From the NCBI RefSeq assembly GCF_027497355.1, contig NZ_CP114909.1, forward strand, positions 2,480,001 to 2,544,000: a DNA stretch of 64,000 nucleotides. Direction: 5' to 3'. Within the stretch, counting starts at the first letter, position 1. Each line of letters starts with the position of its first letter. This document shows, piece after piece, positions 57,616 to 64,000 of this stretch. A program made the translations under genes and the position numbers. The stretch is from Micromonospora sp. WMMA1947 (GTDB lineage Bacteria > Actinomycetota > Actinomycetes > Mycobacteriales > Micromonosporaceae). The notes beneath the pieces are model-generated. The model was not told the origin of the DNA and searched no databases. It saw only the letters and a program-made list of their open reading frames with translations.

Positions 57616-60600
57616 TCAGTCGTCGTTCAGAATCGTCCCGACGCCGGACGGGTCGGCAAGGCGCAGGCCCGGCACCCCTGCCACGTACAGCGTGAGCTTC
57701 TCGTCCGCCTCGCGCTTGCGGTCACCGCGCACGGTGACCGGGAACGTCAGCGAGGTCTGGCCCGCAGCGAGCACCCGGCAGCCCACGTACGGGTCATAGT
57801 CCGACCCGGCCTGGGCGGTCGTGCCGTAGGTGGTCGCGCAGATCAGGGCCGGCTCGGAGAGCGGGCGCGACACGGTGACGGTGAACGTCATCGCGCGGGT
57901 GCCCTTGTCGCCCTCGGCGACCGAGGTGTCCGCGACGCGCAGCGAGGCGCGCGACCGGAACCGGGCCACCTGCGGGTCGTGGTCGCTGGCGCCCCGGTCA
58001 CCCAGCTCCGGCGCGTCGGTGGGGTAGTCGGCGTTGATGTGCGCCGTCCGTACCTGCACCAGGTCGTCGTGCATCGGGGCGTTCACGAACAGGTTGTCCA
58101 GCGTCTGCGCCTGGCCGCTGAAGGTGTACGAGTACGCCGATGCCGGAGCGTCCTTCACCAGGTCGTCCCAGAGGTTGTGCAGCCCGGCCTCGTACAGCGG
58201 GGCGAGCTGGTCCGACGGGGTCGGGTTCTGGGCGGTGGCGATCGGGTCGTCCGGGCGGGGGAAGACGTTCAGGTCGCCGCCGTACACCACCCGGGCGTTC
58301 GGGTCGCTCGCCTCGACCGCCGCGACGATCGCCGCCCCGTACGCGGCCTGCTCCCGGCGCTGCCCGACCCGGCTGTCCGGCCCGGACGAGAAGTGGTTGG
58401 CGACCGCCCAGAGCGTGAACCGCTCGTTCGATCCGGGCGCGGCCTTGACGGTGAACCGGGCCAGCTGCGCCGCACGGGTGTAGACGTTGCTGCCGTCCAC
58501 CCCGGTCGACCGGTCCACGTCGTCCGGCAGCACCGCGTTGAACGCCTTGGGGTTCTGCACGTCGGCGTTGGACGGCAGCGCCGCCGAGCGGTACCGGACC
58601 GTCGGCGCGGAGCCCAGCAGCGGGTCCGCGGCGGTCGCCTCGGCCAGCGTCAGCCGGTCGGTGCGGTAGAGGAACGCCGAGGCGATGCCCCGGGCGTCCG
58701 CGCCGGTCCGGTCGTACGCGGCGGCGTAAGCCGGACCGCCGTGCGCGGCGATGGTCAGCGCCAGCTCCTGCACGGTGTCCGGCGCGCCGTCGGCGTTGTT
58801 GGTGTCGCCGCAGGCCAGAGCGCCGTCGACCACCGAGCAGATGTCCTGGTCCTCGGCCTCCTGCACCAGGATCAGATCCGGGCTGTGCAGCGACTGGACG
58901 ATCTGCCGGGCCTGCACGGCCAGCCTGGCGGCGTACGCCTCCGGGCTCGCCGGCACGTAGTCGAACGGCGGGCTGACCCCGGGGCACCCCGTGTTGCCGG
59001 CGAAGTCGCAGCCGTCGAACGGGTCGTCCCGGTAGTCGTACAGGTTCTCCACGTTGTAGGTGGCGATCGCGACCTCGCCGCCGCGGTCGGCCGGCTGCGG
59101 CGGGTGGTTCGCGGCCGGGTCGGCGCCACCGGTCAGCGTGAGCTGCTCCGGCTGCACGCTGTACTTGCTGAACGCGTACGAGACGGAGCCGTAGGCGTCC
59201 TCGGTGAGCGTGTCGAACGTGCGCGCCTCGGGCAGCAGCGCCCGGGAGTCACCGGCTGTCGCCTTCACACCGCCGGCGCCCAGCAGGACGCGCTGGTTGT
59301 TGCCGTTGTCGAACAGCGCGCCGGGGATGTCGTCGAGCGGGTGCGCGTCCCGGAACACCCGCCGGGCGTACGGGTCGGACCGCTTCATGATCGGGTCCTC
59401 GCGGTCCAGCACGTAGATCTCGGAGTCGGCGGTGGACGAGTAGATGTGCCGGGGCGCGGAAACGCCGCTGCCGGCGCGTACCCGCATCCGCTCGCCCTCG
59501 TGCCGCTCCCAGAACAGGTCGGCGGCGGCCGCCTCGGCCGGCGGGACCGCGTCGTCGACCCGGACCGCGGTGTCCACGTCGAGGCCGGAGTCCAGCTTGC
59601 GGACCAGCGAGGCGCCGGAGAGCTGGGTCTGGTTGAAGTACTCGGAGACCCGGCCGCGCAGCACGACCTCGTCGCCGACGGTCGGGGCGTACCCGCCGAT
59701 CAGCGTGGTGAACGAGCCCATGAAGACGAACAGGCCGTCGGAGGTCAGCGGGTCGCCGTCCTCGGTGCCGAGCCGGCTCTGCAGGTAGAAGCCCCACTGG
59801 TCGGCCCCGGCCGAGCTGCGGGTCAGCGACATGCCGGTGATGACGCCGCGTACGTCGTACAGCGTGGAACTGGTGCCGTTGCCGCTGGCCGGCGCGAGCG
59901 GCGACCGGTCGGTGCGGCCGTCCTCGTCGTCGCCGGTGCGGCCCTGCACCTCGCCGATCGACAGCACGCTCGTGGCCTGCACGGTGAGCGTGCAGGTGGC
60001 GCTGTCGCCGTCGGCGTCGGTGGACGTCACGGTGACCGCGTAGCTGCCGGCCGGCAGGCCGGTGGCGGTCAGCGTCGCGGTGGCCGTACCGCCGTCCGCG
60101 GTCGCCGGGGTGAACGCGGTACGGCTGATCGAGCCGCTCGCCGGCACCGGCACGACCGAGGTGACCGCCAGGTCGGTGATCGTGTCGTCGGCGTCGGTCG
60201 CGGTCACCTCGCGGGTCGCGGTGGCGCCCGCCGACAGCGTCAGCGCGCCGCCGCAGGCCAGGGTGGGCGGCTGGTCGACCGGCCCGCCTCCGCCGACGGT
60301 GTGGCTGCCCAGCCCGTCGAACGTGTCGGTGGCGAAGCCGGCCCACTGCGCGGCCGGGTCGAACGGGTCCGCCGGGTCAGTGTCGCCGGCGGTCACCGAG
60401 GGCAGGCGGCGCAGCGTGTTGTCCGCCGTGCTGGTGAGCCCGCTGCCCCACTCGCTGCCCGGGTCGACACCGACCTGGCCGAGGGAGTCGACCACCGTGT
60501 CACCCTTGCGCAGCACGATCGCGTCGTCGCCGTTGAACAGCGAACCGGAGTACGTCTGGTCGGCCTGGGCGAGGATCGCGGGGGCGGCCGCCGCGGCGGC

Positions 60601-60888
60601 GAAGACGAACACGTCCCCGGCGGCGACGCTCCCGGTCAGGGCCACGTTCGTCGAGGTGGTGGCGCCGTTGAAGAAGAGCTGGAGCTGGTAGCCGCCGGCA
60701 GCCAGGTCGATCGGGGCACCGGTGCCGTTGTACAGCTCGACGGCCTTGTTGTTGGACGACCCCTCGACGTACTCCGAGATGAAGAGGTCGGTGGGCGCGG
60801 CGCTGGCCGCGGTGGGTGCGACAGCGATCGCCGTGAGGGTGACGGCGGCGGTGGTCGCGAGCGCGGCGAGGGTGCGGCGCGGGCGCAT
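57616..60888 (-). CDS. secreted ExeM/NucH-type endonuclease
   Basis: The 1090-residue protein has a signal peptide (1-31, AASAA), a lamin-tail domain (about 33-175, LFISEYVEGSSNNKAVELYN), an Ig-like segment (about 205-305), an OB-like ExeM region (about 310-440), an endonuclease/exonuclease/phosphatase domain (about 605-955) and a C-terminal Calx-beta domain (about 965-1090). The nuclease motifs are ATYNVENLYDYRDD, LILVQEAED, VVYGGDLNVF and DRGASDHDP, with the Mg-binding Glu and catalytic His. It should degrade extracellular DNA, perhaps for phosphate. GGAGG precedes the ATG. Confidence 0.92.
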   Translation of the reverse strand: MRPRRTLAALATTAAVTLTAIAVAPTAASAAPTDLFISEYVEGSSNNKAVELYNGTGAPIDLAAGGYQLQLFFNGATTSTNVALTGSVAAGDVFVFAAAAAAPAILAQADQTYSGSLFNGDDAIVLRKGDTVVDSLGQVGVDPGSEWGSGLTSTADNTLRRLPSVTAGDTDPADPFDPAAQWAGFATDTFDGLGSHTVGGGGPVDQPPTLACGGALTLSAGATATREVTATDADDTITDLAVTSVVPVPASGSISRTAFTPATADGGTATATLTATGLPAGSYAVTVTSTDADGDSATCTLTVQATSVLSIGEVQGRTGDDEDGRTDRSPLAPASGNGTSSTLYDVRGVITGMSLTRSSAGADQWGFYLQSRLGTEDGDPLTSDGLFVFMGSFTTLIGGYAPTVGDEVVLRGRVSEYFNQTQLSGASLVRKLDSGLDVDTAVRVDDAVPPAEAAAADLFWERHEGERMRVRAGSGVSAPRHIYSSTADSEIYVLDREDPIMKRSDPYARRVFRDAHPLDDIPGALFDNGNNQRVLLGAGGVKATAGDSRALLPEARTFDTLTEDAYGSVSYAFSKYSVQPEQLTLTGGADPAANHPPQPADRGGEVAIATYNVENLYDYRDDPFDGCDFAGNTGCPGVSPPFDYVPASPEAYAARLAVQARQIVQSLHSPDLILVQEAEDQDICSVVDGALACGDTNNADGAPDTVQELALTIAAHGGPAYAAAYDRTGADARGIASAFLYRTDRLTLAEATAADPLLGSAPTVRYRSAALPSNADVQNPKAFNAVLPDDVDRSTGVDGSNVYTRAAQLARFTVKAAPGSNERFTLWAVANHFSSGPDSRVGQRREQAAYGAAIVAAVEASDPNARVVYGGDLNVFPRPDDPIATAQNPTPSDQLAPLYEAGLHNLWDDLVKDAPASAYSYTFSGQAQTLDNLFVNAPMHDDLVQVRTAHINADYPTDAPELGDRGASDHDPQVARFRSRASLRVADTSVAEGDKGTRAMTFTVTVSRPLSEPALICATTYGTTAQAGSDYDPYVGCRVLAAGQTSLTFPVTVRGDRKREADEKLTLYVAGVPGLRLADPSGVGTILNDD

Positions 60889-60979
60889 GGGGCCTCCACG
60901 ATGGGTGGACAGGAACTAACGAACGTTAAGGCTCTCGTGGGTCCACCGTCCAGCCCATCGATGGCCGGGCGGTGAACGG

Positions 60980-61996
60980 TCAGCGGTGACTGTCCAGCCG
61001 GTGCACCAGCTCGGCGACGTCCACACCGTATTCGCACCAGTCGCGGTCGGGGCGGTAGCCCAGCTCGGCGTTGACCTTCAACATCGACTCGTTGTCCTGC
61101 GCGTTCCAGGTCTGCACCTCGGCCACCTCGGGCTCGGCCGAGCGCAGCTCCAGCAGCATCCGTGCCTTGATGGCCCGGTCGATGCCGTAGCCGCGGTGGT
61201 CGTGGACGACGATCGTGTCGTACTGGTCGGCCCGGGTCGGGTGCTGCGCCGGCACCACCACCTCGGTCAACCCGGCGACCTCGCCGGTCTGCTCGTGCAG
61301 CGCCAGCACGATGTACGGCTTCATGCCGCGCCGGTGCAGCGTCGCGAGGCTGTCGCGCAGGCGGTCCGGGTCGTAGGAGCTGGGCCGCAGCTCCACGTCG
61401 TCCACATCGCGCACCTCGGCCTTGGCCCGCGCGTACGCCTCGATCAGCTCGTCCGGCGGGCCGCCCGGCCAGAACTCCACGCGGTAGCCCGCACCGACCC
61501 CGGCGGCCATCTCGGAGAGCGCCGGCCAGTCCACCGAGCGCAGGTCGAGCACGCTGCGGGTCTCCACGTAGTCGCGGGTGAAGCCCAGCGACTCGTAGAA
61601 CCCGACGGCCGGGGTGTCGCCGACCACCTCCACGCCGATCGACTGGAAGCCCTCGTCCCAGACCCGGCGGGCGGCCACCCGCACCAGCTCACGGCCGATC
61701 CCGCTGCGCCGGACCGCCGGGTGCACCAGCACCTCGAGCACGCCGATTCCCCCGAGCAGCAGCACGTGCACATGCCCGAGGATCGCTCCGGGCGTGCCGT
61801 CCGGGTCGGCGTCGTCCTGCGCTACCCACGAGATTCGCCGCTCGCCGGGCATCACCTCGGACAGATACTCCCGCATGGAGCTCTCCCGCCATGGCGGGTC
61901 CTGCGGCAGATCGGCCGCCAGGACCGCGTTCAGCGTGTCCAGCAGGGACGCGATCTCGGCGGACGACGCGGTCCTGGGATCCCACTCGCGCACCAT
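60980..61996 (-). CDS. tandem GNAT acetyltransferase
   Basis: About 338 residues form two GNAT domains: HPAVRRSGIGRELVRVAARR (about 93-112) with YESLGF, and VVHDHRGYGIDRAIKARML (about 262-280) with NAELGYRP. The N-terminal domain is the better preserved acetyl-CoA site. Similar double GNATs are common in actinobacteria; the substrate is unknown. GTG 61999, ATG 61996 and GTG 61993 are all in frame; ATG is listed, but GTG 61993 lies 7 nt after a TAGACG hexamer. Confidence 0.82.
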   Translation of the reverse strand: MVREWDPRTASSAEIASLLDTLNAVLAADLPQDPPWRESSMREYLSEVMPGERRISWVAQDDADPDGTPGAILGHVHVLLLGGIGVLEVLVHPAVRRSGIGRELVRVAARRVWDEGFQSIGVEVVGDTPAVGFYESLGFTRDYVETRSVLDLRSVDWPALSEMAAGVGAGYRVEFWPGGPPDELIEAYARAKAEVRDVDDVELRPSSYDPDRLRDSLATLHRRGMKPYIVLALHEQTGEVAGLTEVVVPAQHPTRADQYDTIVVHDHRGYGIDRAIKARMLLELRSAEPEVAEVQTWNAQDNESMLKVNAELGYRPDRDWCEYGVDVAELVHRLDSHR

Positions 61997-62063
61997 CACC
62001 CGTCTAGCTTGCCGTCAACAGCAGCCGGGGGGAAGGGTTGAGTCCGCGAATGTACGCGAGCCG

Positions 62064-63242
62064 TCACCTCACGTTGCGGCTGATCCTGCCGTACTCGTCG
62101 GCCTTGTCGAAGACGGCCTGGGCGTACCGACGCACATCGTTGTAGGAGAGGATGGCCCCCCACCAGTCACCCGGGATGGTCATGTTCCGGCCGCCCTTGC
62201 ACAGGTAGAGCCCGGCGGCCAGCGCCGCGTCGTCGATGTCGTGCGGGTTCTTCACGCCGTCGCCGTCGGCGTCCGCGCCGATCTCCTGCCAGGTGGTCGG
62301 GATGAACTGCATCGGGCCGAGCGCCCGGTCGTGGACGCGGTCGCCGTCGAGCGCGCCCTGGTCGGTGTCGAGGATCCGGGATCGGCCGCCCTGCCCGTCG
62401 AGCGGCTCCCCCTTGATCTCCGGCAGCGCCCGGCCGTCGGCTTGCAGCGTGGCGCCGTTCGCCGCGCCGTGGCGCGACTCGACGTAACCGATCGCGGCCA
62501 GCGTGGTCCAGCTCAACTGGCAGGCGCGGTTGGTCTGGGCGAGCACCAGTTCGGCGTACGCGTACGCCTGGAGCGCCACCGCGGGGATGCCGGTCACCGC
62601 GCCGACCCGCTGCGCCCAGCCGGCGAGCGCGTCCGCCGGTCGCCCGGTGGGCAGCACCGGGGCGGTGGTCGCACCGGGCAGCGGCGTGCCGGTTGGTGCG
62701 GCGGTGCCGGGCAACCCGGTCAGCTCCGGCAGCGGAGGCGTGGCGGGCGCCTCGGCGGTCTGCGGCACGGTCGCCGACGGCGTGGCCTCGGCGACCGGTT
62801 CCGGCCGGCCGATCGCCGCCGGCACGACCACCGCGCCGGCCGTGGTGGCGGCGGCGACCAGCGCGAGCAGGAACAGCGCGGGCAGCGCGGTGCGCCCGCC
62901 GGGCCGCCGGGACCAGGCGCGGGTGGCCCGGGCCGCGCCGACGGCGACCTGCCTGGGGCGCGTCCGGACGGCGTGCGCGAACGGCATCCGCCGACGCCGC
63001 CCGCCGCCCTCGGCCGCCGCCTCGACCTTCGTCTCCGGGCCGGAGTCCGTCTGCTCGCGCCCGCCGTCCGCCCCGGGCTCGGCGTCGGTCTTCGCGCCTG
63101 GCTCGGTGTCCGCGTCGGCGGGCGGCTTCGGGGGGAGGGAATCGCGCTCGCGGCGGGGCTGCGGGATGGACCGGGCGCCGTCGTCGGGTGGCGCGGCGGG
63201 TCGCAGGGGCCGGGCCGTCGCTCGCCGTTCGCCGTCCACCAC
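62064..63242 (-). CDS. MltB-type lytic transglycosylase, membrane-anchored
   Basis: About 392 residues. The first 110 are charged and low-complexity, then one membrane helix (LPALFLLALVAAATTAGAVVV) and a Pro/Thr/Ala linker. The catalytic part has TTLAAIGYVESRHGA, where the Glu is the expected acid/base, GPMQFIPTTWQEIGADADGD with an EF-hand-like calcium site, and AILSYNDVRRYAQAV. It cleaves peptidoglycan glycan strands outside the cell. GTG 63242 follows GATACT by 6 nt; ATG 63260 is the alternative. Confidence 0.88.
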   Translation of the reverse strand: MVDGERRATARPLRPAAPPDDGARSIPQPRRERDSLPPKPPADADTEPGAKTDAEPGADGGREQTDSGPETKVEAAAEGGGRRRRMPFAHAVRTRPRQVAVGAARATRAWSRRPGGRTALPALFLLALVAAATTAGAVVVPAAIGRPEPVAEATPSATVPQTAEAPATPPLPELTGLPGTAAPTGTPLPGATTAPVLPTGRPADALAGWAQRVGAVTGIPAVALQAYAYAELVLAQTNRACQLSWTTLAAIGYVESRHGAANGATLQADGRALPEIKGEPLDGQGGRSRILDTDQGALDGDRVHDRALGPMQFIPTTWQEIGADADGDGVKNPHDIDDAALAAGLYLCKGGRNMTIPGDWWGAILSYNDVRRYAQAVFDKADEYGRISRNVR

Positions 63243-63248
63243 CCGTCG

Positions 63249-63254
63249 AGTATC
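63249..63254 (-). promoter_or_regulatory. -10-like element of transglycosylase gene
   Basis: GATACT on the minus strand lies 6 nt before the GTG at 63242. It departs from TANNNT at the first base. Confidence 0.4.
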
Positions 63255-63286
63255 ACCCATCCGTGTGACGACGTCAGGCCCGGCCG

Positions 63287-63292
63287 TACGCT
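63287..63292 (+). promoter_or_regulatory. -10 element of leaderless FmdB-like gene
   Basis: TACGCT lies 6 nt before the ATG at 63299. Confidence 0.6.
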
Positions 63293-63298
63293 TGGGAC

Positions 63299-63514
63299 AT
63301 GCCCCGGTACGAGTTCCGTTGCCGCGCCTGCGGTGACACCTTCGAGGTCAACCGCCCGATGGCCGAGGCCGCCCAGCCGGCCACCTGCCCGCAGGGCCAC
63401 GCCGACACGGTGAAGCTGCTGTCCACGGTGGCGGTCACCGGCCGGGGCGGCGCCGCTCCGAGCGGTGGGATTCCCAGCGGTGGTGGTTGCTGCGGCGGCT
63501 CCTGCGGCTGCTGA
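63299..63514 (+). CDS. FmdB-family zinc-ribbon protein
   Basis: The 71-residue protein opens MPRYEFRCRACGDTFEVNRP, the usual FmdB zinc-ribbon start with C-x2-C, and a second half-site ATCPQGH at about 28-34. The C-terminus is Gly/Ser-rich and ends in clustered cysteines (CCGGSCGC), which suggests a further metal site. The function is unknown; the family was first linked to formamidase genes. The next gene begins 155 nt downstream. Confidence 0.88.
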   Translation: MPRYEFRCRACGDTFEVNRPMAEAAQPATCPQGHADTVKLLSTVAVTGRGGAAPSGGIPSGGGCCGGSCGC

Positions 63515-63668
63515 CTTTCCGCCTTCCGTCCCGCGAGTCGATAGGGTCTTGCCGCCGGTGTGATCTTTTGGCACCTTGGGGCGGAATCTGCCCAGCCGTT
63601 CTCACGATGCGTGACGGCACGACCATAGGGCAGCATGAACCCGACGTCACCGGGCGGAGGTTCGACGT

Positions 63669-64000
63669 ATGTCGCAAGGACACCACCTCCCCAGCGGGTG
63701 GGTGACCTTCGTGTTCACCGACATCGAGGGCTCGACGCGGCTGGCCCGGATGCTCGGCCCGGTCTACCGCCCGGTCCTGCACGAGCACCGGCGGCTGCTG
63801 CGCGACACCCTGGCCGGCACCGACGGAGCCGAACTGCTGACCGAGGGCGACTCGTTCTTCCTCGCGTTCCCCGACGCCGCCGCCGCGGTCCGTGCCTGCC
63901 TGACCGCGCAGCGCGCGCTCGCCGGGCACGAGTGGCCCAACCCGGACGCCACCCCGCGGGTACGGATGGGGCTGCACACCGGCTACGCCGAGCCCCGCGA
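63669..64000 (+). CDS. class III adenylate/guanylate cyclase domain protein, 5' part
   Basis: The first 110 residues are visible before the window ends. They begin with a class III cyclase domain: VTFVFTDIEGSTRLARML, where the Asp binds the first metal, LTEGDSFFLAFPDAAAAV, with the second metal-binding Asp, and VRMGLHTGYAEPR. This start is typical of cyclase-ATPase (AfsR/LuxR-like) regulators, but the rest is outside the window. CGGAGG lies 8 nt before ATG 63669. Confidence 0.85.
   Translation, partial: MSQGHHLPSGWVTFVFTDIEGSTRLARMLGPVYRPVLHEHRRLLRDTLAGTDGAELLTEGDSFFLAFPDAAAAVRACLTAQRALAGHEWPNPDATPRVRMGLHTGYAEPR

Noticed and set aside
60889..60960. PHO box upstream of the secreted nuclease
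   Set aside because: GTTCGTTAGTTCCTG has two GTTC words 8 nt apart, not the GTTCACC 11-nt pattern.
57490..60975. 1161-codon open frame on the plus strand
   Set aside because: It is antisense to the secreted nuclease, which has a signal peptide, domains and motifs. The antisense protein is Arg/Gly/Val-rich and without recognisable domains, as expected from high GC.
1..64000. tRNA or rRNA genes
   Set aside because: I saw no cloverleaf with TTCGA-type T loop and CCA-end context, nor ribosomal RNA stretches, in the intergenic gaps.

Overview
The window is very GC-rich, uses GTG and even TTG starts freely, and is packed with short or overlapping gene junctions. It carries the mycothiol gene mshA, the Rex-hemACDB cluster, a SenX3/RegX3-type phosphate two-component system, a BldN-like sigma factor and a CGNR zinc-finger regulator. 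Together these point to a filamentous actinobacterium, most likely Micromonosporaceae (Micromonospora-like). It reads as ordinary chromosome: I see no phage, insertion sequence, rRNA, tRNA or CRISPR array.

Layout. 1-4.3 kb: a cut-off nucleotidyltransferase, an SDR enzyme, a WYL regulator, an EI24 membrane protein, a macrodomain protein and a double-GNAT enzyme. 4.4-10.1 kb: a five-gene LacI-controlled sugar operon (binding protein, two permeases, GH1 beta-glucosidase, LacI repressor) with two perfect operator-like palindromes upstream. 10.2-24 kb: a mycothiol-dependent-isomerase-like protein, murB, a methyltransferase, an SDR, mshA, a YbjN protein, a Rho-N/histone-like protein, two paralogous MFS exporters, gpmA, phoU and senX3-regX3. 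24-25.1 kb: a gene-free kilobase holding four long inverted repeats and a 55-58 bp tandem repeat. 25.1-34 kb: a secreted lysozyme-like protein, a cysteine-rich protein, ppx, a sugar isomerase, a CGNR protein, a small lipoprotein with a GSP-synthase-like ligase, proline dehydrogenase, a VOC protein and a hydrolase-TetR-YrdB operon whose last gene is frameshifted. 34-39 kb: a membrane-anchored metallopeptidase and a MacAB-like exporter. 39-48 kb: HTH protein, ribosomal protein bS22, epimerase, acyltransferase, HAD phosphatase, a BldN-like sigma factor with a DUF5667 partner, acyl-CoA ligase, glutaredoxin-like protein and HAD hydrolase. 48-50.4 kb: a NarL-type two-component pair. 50.8-56.5 kb: rex-hemA-hemC-hemD-hemB. 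56.9-64 kb: an XRE regulator, a large secreted nuclease, a double GNAT, a lytic transglycosylase, a zinc-ribbon protein and the start of a class III cyclase.

Much of the gene order from murB to hemB parallels, from memory, the M. tuberculosis block Rv0482-Rv0512, so most of the window is old vertical core with lineage-specific genes in between. Functional themes that meet here are mycothiol and redox sensing (mshA, Rex, the isomerase-like protein), heme synthesis, phosphate signalling (phoU, senX3-regX3, ppx), cell-wall work (murB, lytic enzymes) and export.

The most interesting non-coding signals are: eight or more long inverted repeats at gene 3' ends that share a plan but not an arm sequence; a loop-free 40-bp palindrome inside an ABC ATPase gene; a 51-codon ORF with a strong ribosome binding site coupled to the sigma factor; two oligo-C-loop hairpins near 17.5 kb; and about twenty promoters whose -10 hexamer sits 6-8 nt before the start codon, which implies widespread leaderless transcription.
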